From Marinobacter sp. CHS3-4 (GTDB taxonomy: Bacteria; Pseudomonadota; Gammaproteobacteria; Pseudomonadales; Oleiphilaceae), in NCBI RefSeq assembly GCF_030053415.1, contig NZ_JASGBJ010000002.1, positions 186,001 to 250,000 on the forward strand: a stretch of 64,000 nucleotides of DNA, in the 5' to 3' direction. The translations under genes and the position numbers were made by a program. Position 1 is the first letter of the stretch, and each line of letters opens with the position of its first letter. A model generated the notes under the pieces. That model had not been told where the DNA came from, made no database searches, and worked only from the letters and a program-made list of their open reading frames with translations. Positions 56,118 through 64,000 of this stretch are shown piece after piece.

Positions 56118-56426
56118 CTAGCCGCCTATGCCGTATAAAATGAGCGCTCCACACAGAACCACGTAAAGGGCTATCAACCCAGAGTCATCACGACCTGCAG
56201 TTATTTCGCTAACCTGAGTGGATGAATCTTTTTCCATCAGAGCTAACTGCCCGCTTTCCTCTTCTGAGACGGTGACTGGATCAGAAATTTCTGACGGCAG
56301 TATAAGTTGGGAATCGAGAGATTTCTCAGGCTGACCTGAGGGTTGGCCATCCGAAGCACTGACATATACCGGGGATAGACCAAGAACAATCAAACTCAAA
56401 AGAACTGTGTAGACCCTGACTAGCAT
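56118..56426 (-). CDS. Small exported protein with C-terminal membrane helix
   Basis: ATG 56426 behind AGGGAAG gives 102 residues. A signal peptide (VYTVLLSLIVLGLSPVYVSA) is followed by a Ser/Glu-rich linker and the terminal helix GLIALYVVLCGALILYGIGG. Its end resembles that of the small protein at 41313-41606. It is 72 bases upstream of the YCF48 fusion gene on the same strand and probably cotranscribed. Confidence 0.65.
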   Translation of the reverse strand: MLVRVYTVLLSLIVLGLSPVYVSASDGQPSGQPEKSLDSQLILPSEISDPVTVSEEESGQLALMEKDSSTQVSEITAGRDDSGLIALYVVLCGALILYGIGG

Positions 56427-56916
56427 CGCAACTTCCCTATCAAGATTTTGAACACTATGCTTCAAAGGCAGCTTTCACTGCTCTTTTTTAATTTAATCGC
56501 ACAATTTTCTATCCAAGGCAACTGTTCTCTTTACATGCTGCAAAGCTCCGCAGAGACAAGACAGATGCACAATCTTAATTCGTTTACTTTTTTATATACG
56601 AATCACCTTCCGCTTTCAGCTCACATTAGTCGGCAGTTACAAATTCTACCCGCTCATCCATTTGTTCAGAGCACCCTTAATCGAACAGTAAAGAGACCGA
56701 TTAAACTCGTTGAGTCCAAATAACGATCTTTCAATGCCCATACTTTCTATTTTGAGCTTTACCAGTAAATTTCCCGACTCTGTCCGCGAATGTCGGCTTT
56801 TGTTTAATAGCTTAGGAAGTTCGGCCTGGTCGCAAAGCGGACATCGAGATGACAGGCATCAAAGTCACTGGATAAAAACTCTCTTGGCCGAGATGAACTC
56901 TGAGCAATATTGGTCT
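56427..56916. other. Intergenic region with an inverted repeat
   Basis: About 490 AT-rich bases without a convincing gene. It contains AATGTCGGCTTTTG near 56789 facing CGCAAAGCGGACAT near 56832-56845, an imperfect inverted repeat, and a short sequence (GAGCTTTACCAGTAAA, about 56753) identical to the 3' end of the gene at 53901-54392. Confidence 0.6.
56788..56807. repeat. 20-bp direct repeat, copy 1 (also half of an inverted repeat)
   Basis: GAATGTCGGCTTTTGTTTAA recurs with one mismatch at 57580-57599. The two copies bracket the TonB-C-like gene. The first copy also faces CGCAAAGCGGACAT, as in short mobile or cassette-type repeats. Confidence 0.6.
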
Positions 56917-57417
56917 CTATAAAGAGTTTAAATTATTTGATTTCCAATACACTGTACGAATTATCTCGAGTACATCTACTTCCTGTCGCATTTCACGGGT
57001 AAAAGGGCAAAACGGAAAAATGTTGGTTTTTAAGGAGTCTAGGACAACCTGTCCAAACTCCCCGTTGCCAAAGGGGTCGACAATACGAAGATCTCTTAGA
57101 GATCCGTCGTAATTGATTCCGATTAATATTCTTCCCACATCTATTTTGACTTCTAGCGAACGGGCAACCTTCGCCAAAGTGCTTTGGGTTAAAGGATTTT
57201 TCTCCATCTGGTACAGAACAAATTCAACATAATCGGAAGTTTTTTTTACATCCTCACAAGTCTTAACGGGTATAGGCTCTGACTGTGTAAGAAATTCTGT
57301 TATCTGTATGTCGCCTGACTCATCGTAAGGAAGGGGCTTCACTGCAATAACACATACTGGAAATGCTAAAAGGCATATCATGCAGAGTCTAACCAATAGA
57401 AATTGAACTTTTCCCAA
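56917..57417 (-). CDS. TonB C-terminal-domain-like exported protein
   Basis: TTG 57417, preceded by AGGATGAGG, gives 166 residues with a hydrophobic signal-like stretch (LLVRLCMICLLAFPVCVIA). The rest shows the TonB C-terminal pattern: KIDVGRILIGINYDGSLRDL, a helix with QVVLDSLK and then FPFCPFTREMRQEVDVLEI. A longer frame reaches 57579 but looks non-coding upstream. It lacks the Pro-rich linker of energy-coupling TonB, so it may be a stand-alone periplasmic protein. Flanked by a 20-bp direct repeat. Confidence 0.6.
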   Translation of the reverse strand: MGKVQFLLVRLCMICLLAFPVCVIAVKPLPYDESGDIQITEFLTQSEPIPVKTCEDVKKTSDYVEFVLYQMEKNPLTQSTLAKVARSLEVKIDVGRILIGINYDGSLRDLRIVDPFGNGEFGQVVLDSLKTNIFPFCPFTREMRQEVDVLEIIRTVYWKSNNLNSL

Positions 57418-57579
57418 AACCTCATCCTTCAGTTTTTTTATTTTAACGCCGGCAATAAACGGCGTGATCTTGCAACACTTTGGTGGACACGTTAAAGCAC
57501 TGAGCTTGTCATAGCTGTATTGATGAAGGCAATTGTTTGCCTCAGTTGTAGAATTCGGGTAGCTCGACTGGTGCGGCAA

Positions 57580-57599
57580 GAATGTCCGCTTTTGTTTAA
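57580..57599. repeat. 20-bp direct repeat, copy 2
   Basis: GAATGTCCGCTTTTGTTTAA differs by one base from the copy at 56788-56807. Confidence 0.6.
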
Positions 57600-57686
57600 A
57601 TGCGTCTTCTTCAAACAGGGCTCGTTGCTTGCCTCCAGTCTTTCCGTTTCAGCGAGACCATTCCGAACTCCAAGTCGGACGCCAAA

Positions 57687-57819
57687 TTTAGCACTTTGTG
57701 TGGAAACCGGAATGAGCGCCCTGTTCTGGAATCTGCTTTAAGTTTGTTTAGCACTTTGTATGGATTTTGGAGACTAACTTATTGATATACGGTGGCGGGA
57801 ATTCAGTACTTTGTGTGGT
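57687..57819. repeat. Three copies of a TTTAGCACTTTGTGTGG motif
   Basis: TTTAGCACTTTGTGTGG, TTTAGCACTTTGTATGG and TTCAGTACTTTGTGTGG occur near 57687, 57747 and 57803, about 55-60 bases apart, downstream of the nqrC-like gene. Function unknown; may be remnants of small repeats or integration debris. Confidence 0.55.
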
Positions 57820-57911
57820 CGTCCAGGACTCTATCCACTCCCACCTTTCCCCAGTGCTTCGGGTAAAAACGAACCATCGCGGTTTCGGCTCCTCGCCCCG
57901 CATTTTCAATA

Positions 57912-58736
57912 TCAATTGCGCAGTTTTTTTAGAAATGGCCCAAAACCGTGAGATCCCATCCAATAGCGAAGGCTGTTTTCTACGCCCCGGCTGGTATAGG
58001 TGGCTCCGCTCAGTTGATCGACATGGTGAAGCGCGCTGGTTTCGCCCTGGCTCGAGTCCGGCCGTCCAACTGCTATGCGGATGTCTCCCGCCTCGTTTCT
58101 GATTTTTTTTCCTTCCCATTGCGCGAGCCATCTGGAGTTATCAACACGCCCTCCCATACCTGGCGTTTCTTCATGCTGATAGAAACTTATTGCGGCGATG
58201 GTGTTGCCATCCGGTTTTAATCCGACAAAGCCATGCAGAGTTGAAGCATAACCCTTGCCGTATATTGGCAAGATAATGAGTTGGAGACGCCCATCTTCTC
58301 GAATCTCGTAGACCCGCGCATACTTTGAACGGCGCTTGATGCCGGCCAGATCCAGCTCTGTCGGGATGTCGATGCTTTGGTCAGGATCGCGCGAGGATGC
58401 CACTGGGTCGAAGCTTGTGGCATCCATTGAAGGCACTGGTGCGCCGGTCTTCAACTCAATCAACTGTGCTCTGATACTGTCCGCACCAATCTGTTCGAAC
58501 AGCTTTTCGATACCCGGCTGCTGCCGCGCAATGGTTAGCAGGTTTGCGCGTTGCTCGGCCACCTGGTTGGCAAGATAGCGCGGCTCAAGCAGTACCGTTG
58601 TTGTGGAGACCAGAAGTCCGCTGACAAGCGCTACGGCAAACGCAAGCGCGAGTGCGTGCGGGACACTGTTTTTGTTGTCCCTGGTCATGCGGTAGACGCG
58701 TTCCCACACGCCTTTGGATTCCGCATGCCGGGTCAT
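57912..58736 (-). CDS. NqrC-like FMN-binding protein (no other nqr genes nearby)
   Basis: ATG 58736 with AGGCG upstream gives 274 residues. An N-terminal membrane helix (about 28-48) is followed by ANLLTIARQQPGIEKLF and the conserved GYASTLHGFVGLKPDGNTI, HEETPGMGGRV and SGATYTSRGV motifs; the Thr in SGAT is where NqrC and RnfG bind FMN covalently. Length matches NqrC (about 255-265). The only neighbour is an octaheme cytochrome eight bases upstream, so it probably forms an electron path with that cytochrome rather than a Na-pumping NQR complex. Confidence 0.85.
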   Translation of the reverse strand: MTRHAESKGVWERVYRMTRDNKNSVPHALALAFAVALVSGLLVSTTTVLLEPRYLANQVAEQRANLLTIARQQPGIEKLFEQIGADSIRAQLIELKTGAPVPSMDATSFDPVASSRDPDQSIDIPTELDLAGIKRRSKYARVYEIREDGRLQLIILPIYGKGYASTLHGFVGLKPDGNTIAAISFYQHEETPGMGGRVDNSRWLAQWEGKKIRNEAGDIRIAVGRPDSSQGETSALHHVDQLSGATYTSRGVENSLRYWMGSHGFGPFLKKLRN

Positions 58737-58744
58737 CGGTCGCC

Positions 58745-59851
58745 TCAGTGGACCCTGGCTGCTGCTTCCCTCGCCCACTCGATGCTTTTATCGGTGTGGC
58801 AGGACATACAGACATAATCCAGCGTCAGATAGGCGCGCTTCTGCGAGTCAACCCGGACGAATTTACCGTCGTCGGTGAACATCCTCCAGTCCGGATCAAG
58901 TGTAATCCGGTGGATGTGTGCACGGATATCGCCCATTCGTACTTCGCCTCCATCATAGGCGATGGTTTTGGACAGCGCAGACGTGACAGCATTCGGCATG
59001 TGGCAGCTCTGGCAGTCGGCATCTTTTTTGTCGGGAAGCTTGATGGCCACATCCGCATGGCAGGTCTCACAGGTTTTGTCGGTACCCTTGAATCCGCCCT
59101 GCTGGTATTTCGTGCTCTGATGGGGGTCGTGGCAGGTGCCGCATGCAAGCGTCTGATGCGGCGAAGCCAGCAATGCCTCGTATTGCTCGTGGTGGCGTAT
59201 TAACCCATTTTTCGCGTCAATCTGTGTGACGTCACCCCGCGAGTGGCAGCCACCGCAATTTTCCGCGGTCGTTGGCAATACCTGGCTAGGTGCGGCTGCA
59301 TGGTCAGCGCTTGGACCGTGACAGGCCTCGCAGGTTACGCCGGGCTCCTGCCAGGTTCCGTGAATGCCGGGCAGCCCGTTCTGGTGAGGTCCGTCGGCAC
59401 CGGTCTGTTGCCAGCCGGTGGTATGGCAGCTGCCGCAGACGTATGGTTTGCGGGAATGCTCCTTGCCGTCATAGGCAACCCAGTGGGGTTTGGAGCTAAG
59501 TTCGGGGTTGGCCAGGTTATATTGCCGCCCTTCGCCGGTGAGGATGTAACCTTCCTCGTCTATGAAACGAGCTTTCCAGCCGTAGCCGCCAATCACATAA
59601 CTGATCTGTGCCCAGTCAAAACCCTGGGGCGGCTCTGGAACCCCCGGAGAGGTACCTTCGGGGTATATCGGAGGGCCGTCAGTCACGGCGATTAGTTTGT
59701 GGGGATGACCACTCCGCTGGACTTGTTTATGAATTTCAGTGTGACAACCTTTGCAGCTTTCCGAACCTGCAAAGCCATCAGCAAAAGTAGCTGAACTAAG
59801 AACTACTAGCGCAGCGATGAAAAAGCCTGACTGGAAAGAAAACTGATTCAT
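58745..59851 (-). CDS. Periplasmic octaheme c-type cytochrome
   Basis: ATG 59851 behind GGAGGGTGG gives 368 residues with a signal peptide ending near TFA (about residue 24). Eight CxxCH heme motifs are present: CKGCH, CGSCH, CEACH, CGGCH, CGTCH, CETCH, CQSCH and CMSCH. This resembles cytochrome c554-type and other multiheme electron carriers. It is directly upstream of the NqrC-like gene and likely cotranscribed. Confidence 0.92.
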   Translation of the reverse strand: MNQFSFQSGFFIAALVVLSSATFADGFAGSESCKGCHTEIHKQVQRSGHPHKLIAVTDGPPIYPEGTSPGVPEPPQGFDWAQISYVIGGYGWKARFIDEEGYILTGEGRQYNLANPELSSKPHWVAYDGKEHSRKPYVCGSCHTTGWQQTGADGPHQNGLPGIHGTWQEPGVTCEACHGPSADHAAAPSQVLPTTAENCGGCHSRGDVTQIDAKNGLIRHHEQYEALLASPHQTLACGTCHDPHQSTKYQQGGFKGTDKTCETCHADVAIKLPDKKDADCQSCHMPNAVTSALSKTIAYDGGEVRMGDIRAHIHRITLDPDWRMFTDDGKFVRVDSQKRAYLTLDYVCMSCHTDKSIEWAREAAARVH

Positions 59852-59972
59852 TCGCCACCCTCCGTGAAAAGGCGAATATGAATGCGTGGGTTCTTCCTGA
59901 GGGAACGTAACCCTAAACAACGTATAGTAGGAAGATTGAGATTTGGCCAGAGTGAAGCGTTACTGATCGAAT

Positions 59973-60437
59973 TTAAAACGCACCCGTCGAAGCAAGATCT
60001 CTGATGATCTGAACGGTATCGATGTCCGTCATTACGTAGGCTTGCTTTAGGTATTCATCATAGGGCATTGAATCCCCAGCGCTTTCTATGCTTCCTGCGT
60101 GGTAACTAAAGCGCACAAAAAGCGCTCCCGGTTCGGGCTCTTCGATGTCCATAACAAGGCTGCTTGCCGGCACAGTTTCCGAAGGGAGAATGCTGTAGTC
60201 CACCTGGTATTCTGCAAAGAATCGAACTTCGTCAATCACCTCGACCCCTGGCAATTGAACGCAGCGCTTCAAATAGCCGGGTGTTTGCTCAAGGATCTCG
60301 TAGTCTTCAACACCAACCAGGAATTTGTCCGGCCGCCTCGCCCGCAGAACCAAACCCTCCCAGACTTGGGATCGGGTCAAAGGTGGAATCTCCGGTTTTG
60401 TCAGATCGTTAATCTGGACAATGTGTTCGAACTTCAT
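59973..60437 (-). CDS. DUF1857/AtaL-like SRPBCC protein
   Basis: ATG 60437 with AAAGG upstream gives 154 residues. The pattern EHIVQINDLTKP, PLTRSQVWEGLVLRARRPDKF, YSILPSETVPASS and LFVRFSYH matches DUF1857, a START/SRPBCC-like hydrophobic-ligand fold. It is a small soluble cytoplasmic protein of unknown function, transcribed alone. Confidence 0.8.
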   Translation of the reverse strand: MKFEHIVQINDLTKPEIPPLTRSQVWEGLVLRARRPDKFLVGVEDYEILEQTPGYLKRCVQLPGVEVIDEVRFFAEYQVDYSILPSETVPASSLVMDIEEPEPGALFVRFSYHAGSIESAGDSMPYDEYLKQAYVMTDIDTVQIIRDLASTGAF

Positions 60438-60603
60438 GCGCACTACCTTTTCGTACTACGAGTGTATGCTTCCAGCCAGCCTCTCACTTTCTGGACAGAA
60501 CACGCAATGTAGCCGCCCTCTGACACAATCTGGCACTTAAATCTTGCGACATGGCGGCTATACTTTAAGACCAGCCTAAACAACTTTTGAGGTTTTAGCG
60601 TCA

Positions 60604-61443
60604 ATGACCGTGCGAACAATCACCGCTTTCTGGATGTTGATGCTTTGCCTTTGCGCGCCGGTAGCTGCCGATAACAAGATCGTCCTCGCCAGCGGCGACT
60701 GGCCTCCCTATCTTGGTGAGCAGTATCCAGATGGCGGCTTCGCAGCGAGGATTATCACTGAGGCTTTTGAGCTGGAAGGCATTGAAGTTGAATACATTTA
60801 CCTTCCCTGGTCACGAGCCCTTGCCTCTGTAAGAACGCCCGAAGTGCAGGCTTCCGCCGTTTGGTCTTGCACAGAATCCAGGGCTGTCGACTACCTCTAC
60901 TCTGCGCCATTGCTGCCCTACCAGTATGTGTTTTATCACCGAGCGGATATGGCCTTTGATTGGGATTCACTTTCAGACCTTCAAGGGCTAAGCGTCGGCC
61001 TGACTCAGGATTACAGCTACGGTGAAATCCTGTCTGCTGCTATTGAAGATGGCGTGATTTTTGGGGACGTAACAACCTCTGATTCCGCAAATTTCAAAAA
61101 GCTGCTGCTTGGAAGAATTGATCTTTTTCCGATGGATCCGGTCGTGGGCGAGGCCATGATCAATGAGGAATTCCGCCCCCAGGCTGACAAGCTGACCTTT
61201 CATCCCAAGCCTTTGCGAAGGGCGTTCTACCATCTGGTGTTTGACAGGGAATCGGAGACCGCGCCCCAGCTGATCGAACGCTTTAACCGGGGGCTGCAGA
61301 CACTGCGTCAAAACGGCAGATATGAAGAGATCATTGGCAATGCACTATCGAAAAGCAGCCAACCTGAAGCTGCGCTGATTCTGCGCCAGTCGTTAGTCGA
61401 TTGGGATAGCGGAACAGAAAGCGGTATTTGTAACGACAGTTAG
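60604..61443 (+). CDS. Periplasmic solute-binding protein (SBP_bac_3-like)
   Basis: The 279-residue protein has a signal peptide ending near AADN (about residue 22) and the start pattern IVLASGDWPPYLGEQYPDGG. The second lobe contains LSVGLTQDYSYGEIL. It is similar in type to 29393-30139 but diverged. No ABC permease is adjacent. It overlaps the convergent LysR gene by four bases at the 3' ends. Confidence 0.85.
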   Translation: MTVRTITAFWMLMLCLCAPVAADNKIVLASGDWPPYLGEQYPDGGFAARIITEAFELEGIEVEYIYLPWSRALASVRTPEVQASAVWSCTESRAVDYLYSAPLLPYQYVFYHRADMAFDWDSLSDLQGLSVGLTQDYSYGEILSAAIEDGVIFGDVTTSDSANFKKLLLGRIDLFPMDPVVGEAMINEEFRPQADKLTFHPKPLRRAFYHLVFDRESETAPQLIERFNRGLQTLRQNGRYEEIIGNALSKSSQPEAALILRQSLVDWDSGTESGICNDS

Positions 61444-62300
61444 TATCCGTTGAAGTCGGCGAACGCCTCTCTGACATAAGAAGCCAGCGCGTCAGTGATC
61501 GGATTACTTTGTCCTCTGACCAACGAGATCTGGTAATCGCCAAGGTCGGGCAGGCTGCTGTCAGTAATTTTTCGCAGTGGTGAGCGCACCAGGCCCAATG
61601 GAAAGGCGGCAATTGCCAGATCCGCAATCATTGCTGCTTCCTGGCCTGTTGAATGCTCGCAAGTGTAAGCAATGCGATACGAAATGTTCTCCTGATCCAG
61701 CGCCTTCGTCGCCATACGGCGCCAGACACAACCGGTCGGCGCCAGTGCAATTGGCAGAGGCGACTGATGAGCTGCTATACCCCCTTCCCTGCCTACCCAT
61801 ACCAGGGGCTCCGAATGAACCACTTCGCCACGGGCATTCTGTCCTTCGTTGCCATTCACAATAAGAGCCATATCAAGCTCACCGGAGTCCACTCTTTTCA
61901 GGTTCGTTCGACTGCTGTCCACCATCACGTCGATCTGGACCGCCGGATAGGTGCGGGAGAACTGAGCAAGCAAGCTGGGTAATATGCGGGTGCCAACATC
62001 GTCTGACGTACCGAATCCAACCCTGCCTTCGAGCGTGGGACTCAAAAACTGCTCCATGGCTTCTTCGTTAAGCTTCAGCAACCGCCGCCCGTAGCTCAGT
62101 AATACCTCACCCTCTGATGTCAGTTGTACGTGGCGGGCATCTCGAATGAATAACGCCTTGCCCACTGTGTCTTCCAGACGCTTTATCTGCATGCTGATCG
62201 CAGATGGCGTTCGATGAACCTGTTTGGCTGCACGCGTGAAACTGCCACTTTCAGCAATGGCCACGAAGGTTCTCAAAACATCATTATCCAGTAGCTGCAT
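61440..62300 (-). CDS. LysR family transcriptional regulator
   Basis: The 286-residue protein has the LysR wHTH at residues 1-62 (VAIAESGSFTRAAKQVHRTPSA then ISMQIKRLEDTVGKALFIRD) and a two-lobe effector domain. It is divergent from a DUF1127-like gene at 62474, which it probably controls. Length is typical. Confidence 0.92.
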   Translation of the reverse strand: MQLLDNDVLRTFVAIAESGSFTRAAKQVHRTPSAISMQIKRLEDTVGKALFIRDARHVQLTSEGEVLLSYGRRLLKLNEEAMEQFLSPTLEGRVGFGTSDDVGTRILPSLLAQFSRTYPAVQIDVMVDSSRTNLKRVDSGELDMALIVNGNEGQNARGEVVHSEPLVWVGREGGIAAHQSPLPIALAPTGCVWRRMATKALDQENISYRIAYTCEHSTGQEAAMIADLAIAAFPLGLVRSPLRKITDSSLPDLGDYQISLVRGQSNPITDALASYVREAFADFNGY

Positions 62301-62473
62301 GTCGCGGGTTCCGCTAATAGTCAGGCCTTAATGAAACTGGTCCAATGGCAAGCCAATCAAGGTTCAATTTATCTTAACTAAGGTATCAGGTCTTTTCGTT
62401 TGATTGAACCTTGAGCGTGAGCAATGATGATCGTGAACAAAGACATCCACCAACGTGTACCGGGAGGTAGACT

Positions 62474-62746
62474 ATGAACACCGCCGAACTACAGTCCGCA
62501 GGACTTCACCATAAAGGTACTGTTGGTGGGCTGATGAGCGCCGCAGAAACCTGGACAAAGCGCATCTCCCGCCGGCAGCAGTTTCGCCAGACCTTTCTTC
62601 CGTTGCTGGAAGAGCGCGATCAGATTCTGTCGGACATCGGATATAGCCGCTTTGATATCCATCGCGCACTCAGATTGCCGCTTCGGCAAGACGCCATGGA
62701 GTACATGGAAGCCAAACGGCAATTCCATCAGAAGCAAGCGTCTTAA
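62474..62746 (+). CDS. DUF1127-like small protein
   Basis: ATG 62474 behind GGGAGG gives 90 residues. The core RRQQFRQTFLPLLEERDQIL, then SDIGYSRFDIHRALRLPL matches DUF1127/YjiS-like proteins with an extended N-terminus. The linked LysR gene is divergent. Four bases overlap the convergent RES toxin gene. Confidence 0.82.
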   Translation: MNTAELQSAGLHHKGTVGGLMSAAETWTKRISRRQQFRQTFLPLLEERDQILSDIGYSRFDIHRALRLPLRQDAMEYMEAKRQFHQKQAS

Positions 62747-63450
62747 ATCTTGCTCACGCGATGAATGCCGCTGATGGCCTCGCCATTCCAGACAAATTCG
62801 AAATGCGTGCTTTGAACCACGCTTTTCACATGTCTTGGAGTGAACAGGCCCCAACAAAGAGCGCCGGGGTTGCGTACGGAAAAGTATTGCAATCCCGAGG
62901 CGCCCTCTTTCTTTAGCGCCTTGCCCAAGGTTCTGGACGCGGTATAGCTGACCGGATCATAGATGGCGTTATTCGCACTCCATTCAGTGGCATCGTGCCA
63001 ATCTGCCTCCCCCACTTTTACTCTCAAACCTCGGAAAACGAACCGGTCATAATCAAGGCCATGCACGCCTGCCCAATAGCGGCCCTGGTGGTATGCCACT
63101 TCCTTTACGGCTGTTGCCACCGAGTCCGCAATGTAAAGCACACCAAATTGGCCATCACTGAAACGACTACCGTCTGGATTCACATGCGTGAATGCGCTGA
63201 TCGCGTATGAGCAACCGGTGATTCCGAACGGAATCTCTGACGGATTGATCAGGTTAAGATTGCCAATCTCTGTCTGTATCCGCGGGTTGGTGAGTGCTTG
63301 GAGTTGATACAGCAGTTGGAACTCACTCTCGTCAGCGACATCATCAAACAGGCTGATCGGCGGGAATTTGGAGTTGATCAGGCGGAAACCGGTAAATGGC
63401 TCCAGAGTGCGAACGGGCGGCAGAGAACTGTTTGCCGAGTCTGTCACCAC
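62743..63450 (-). CDS. RES-domain toxin (NAD+ phosphorylase family)
   Basis: The 235-residue protein has the RES pattern: an early Arg in GFRLINSKF, YAISAFTHVNPDGSRFSDG, then FGVLYIADSVATAVKEVAYH and a C-terminal SGLQYFSVRNPGALCWGLF. RES toxins degrade NAD+ with phosphate and are paired with Xre/DUF2384 antitoxins. The start overlaps the upstream antitoxin gene by seven bases, the classic operon order. Confidence 0.88.
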   Translation of the reverse strand: MVTDSANSSLPPVRTLEPFTGFRLINSKFPPISLFDDVADESEFQLLYQLQALTNPRIQTEIGNLNLINPSEIPFGITGCSYAISAFTHVNPDGSRFSDGQFGVLYIADSVATAVKEVAYHQGRYWAGVHGLDYDRFVFRGLRVKVGEADWHDATEWSANNAIYDPVSYTASRTLGKALKKEGASGLQYFSVRNPGALCWGLFTPRHVKSVVQSTHFEFVWNGEAISGIHRVSKI

Positions 63451-63845
63451 AGCCCTCCGCGCAGGGCGTCGATCCGTTTAAAGGTTTCATAGAGCGCCGC
63501 AAACTGCCCGGTACTGATGATGTCCAACGGGCTTTTGCCGTTGAAGAACGGGTTATCGTTTTTCAACGCCATAAATCCATAGACGTTTTTGGGGTTTTCG
63601 AACAGTGTACGTAGCGCACTGTGAATGTTCAGCAGGTAGCTGATTCGCTCAAGCTGATCCTGGCTCAGGCTGGTTTGTGCCGGGTTCTTTCGGTATTTGT
63701 AATAGGCGGGCCGGGAAACCTGCAGAATCTTCTGAACCTGGTCTGCACTGCACCCCCAACGGTCCAGGATGGCAAACACTGCTTTCAGGCCAGCAGCGGA
63801 CATTTGATCACTGTCATTTCTTGGAAGTGCAGACGCCTGGCTCAT
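63444..63845 (-). CDS. Xre/MbcA/ParS-type antitoxin of the RES module
   Basis: The 133-residue protein has an HTH-like region (VFAILDRWGCSADQVQKIL then QVSRPAYYKYRK) and the toxin-binding DUF2384 domain with LRTLFENPKNVYGFMALKND and NPFFNGKSPLDII. It binds RES toxins and represses its own promoter. It overlaps the toxin gene by seven bases. Confidence 0.88.
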   Translation of the reverse strand: MSQASALPRNDSDQMSAAGLKAVFAILDRWGCSADQVQKILQVSRPAYYKYRKNPAQTSLSQDQLERISYLLNIHSALRTLFENPKNVYGFMALKNDNPFFNGKSPLDIISTGQFAALYETFKRIDALRGGLW

Positions 63846-63907
63846 ACCGGAAATCTCAACAGACCATGATTTAGTAGTCTCAGAATAGACAATGTAAATA
63901 CAGGTGT

Positions 63908-64000
63908 CTATCGAAAGACTGAATCAGCATGGCCCTGAAGATCCGGAAAAAACGCAAGAAAGTGCTCTTCTAGCGCGGATTCGTGGTCGCAAATCTCTTC
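63908..64000 (-). CDS. Possible 3' end of a gene entering from the right edge
   Basis: Read leftward, a frame stays open from 64000 to TAG at 63908 and encodes about 30 residues (EEICDHESALEEHFLAFFPD and so on). Length is too short for a family call; it is only a candidate. Confidence 0.3.
   Translation of the reverse strand, partial: EEICDHESALEEHFLAFFPDLQGHADSVFR

Noticed and set aside
56741..56768. Remnant of a paralogue of the gene at 53901-54392
   Set aside because: Only 16 shared bases and a few codons (FELYQ versus LELYQ); too short to support.
57748..58131. 127-codon minus-strand frame overlapping the end of the nqrC-like gene
   Set aside because: Different frame of the clear NqrC coding region; no signature.

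Overview
The window looks like chromosomal DNA of a marine, lipid-metabolising gammaproteobacterium, most likely Marinobacter or a close relative. This is inferred from gene content: two tandem wax ester synthase/diacylglycerol acyltransferases, a DUF1302-DUF1329-YCF48-RND operon, an NqrC homologue, an octaheme cytochrome and PA2778/PA2779-like genes. No rRNA, tRNA or CRISPR array was seen.

1-20 kb is a lipid/hydrophobic-compound locus. A truncated zinc alcohol dehydrogenase, a cupin and an AraC regulator are transcribed leftward. The outer-membrane/periplasmic/RND operon is transcribed rightward and ends at a good terminator. Then come a lipase-like hydrolase, two overlapping WS/DGAT genes, a short TenA-like protein and a diguanylate cyclase. 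An SDR, an acyl-CoA ligase, a second cupin, a quinone-reductase-like MDR and a MarR regulator follow on the minus strand.

20-31 kb is a patchwork of small metabolic and regulatory units: a membrane-anchored SRPBCC protein, an amidohydrolase-like protein, an acyl-CoA dehydrogenase, a BTAD-hydrolase fusion regulator, a MocR regulator, a DUF2267 protein, an exported MBL protein, a GST, a periplasmic solute-binding protein, a phasin-like protein and a small lipoprotein. Two identical 14-bp palindromes (CTACA-N4-TGTAG), one next to the marR gene and one upstream of the amidohydrolase, suggest a small MarR regulon. A 58-codon DUF1127-like gene is present at 25.3 kb.

31-41 kb contains decaying genes: a Crp/Fnr gene with an internal out-of-frame deletion, an MgtC gene with a one-base frameshift, and an antitoxin-like gene with an in-frame TAA. 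Among them are an unrecognised 667-residue protein, a fatty acid desaturase and a 1164-residue VWA/FG-GAP lipoprotein.

41-57 kb is the accessory core and the best candidate for an undescribed system. A minus-strand operon encodes a RyR-domain protein, an MlaE-like permease, an MlaF-like ATPase with altered catalytic motifs, an MCE/MlaD protein, an ABC auxiliary lipoprotein and a membrane-anchored TIR-TPR protein. A divergent gene encodes a second TIR protein with nearly the same TIR-membrane module but a large WD40 sensor. Flanking genes encode a C39-type lipoprotein peptidase, two related small exported membrane proteins, a YCF48 propeller protein and a TonB-C-like protein. A stress or defence function coupling NAD-type TIR effectors to envelope lipid transport is inference only.

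57-64 kb holds an NqrC-like protein without other nqr genes next to an octaheme cytochrome c, an SRPBCC protein, a solute-binding protein, a LysR/DUF1127 pair, a RES-Xre toxin-antitoxin module and a possible cut gene at the right edge.
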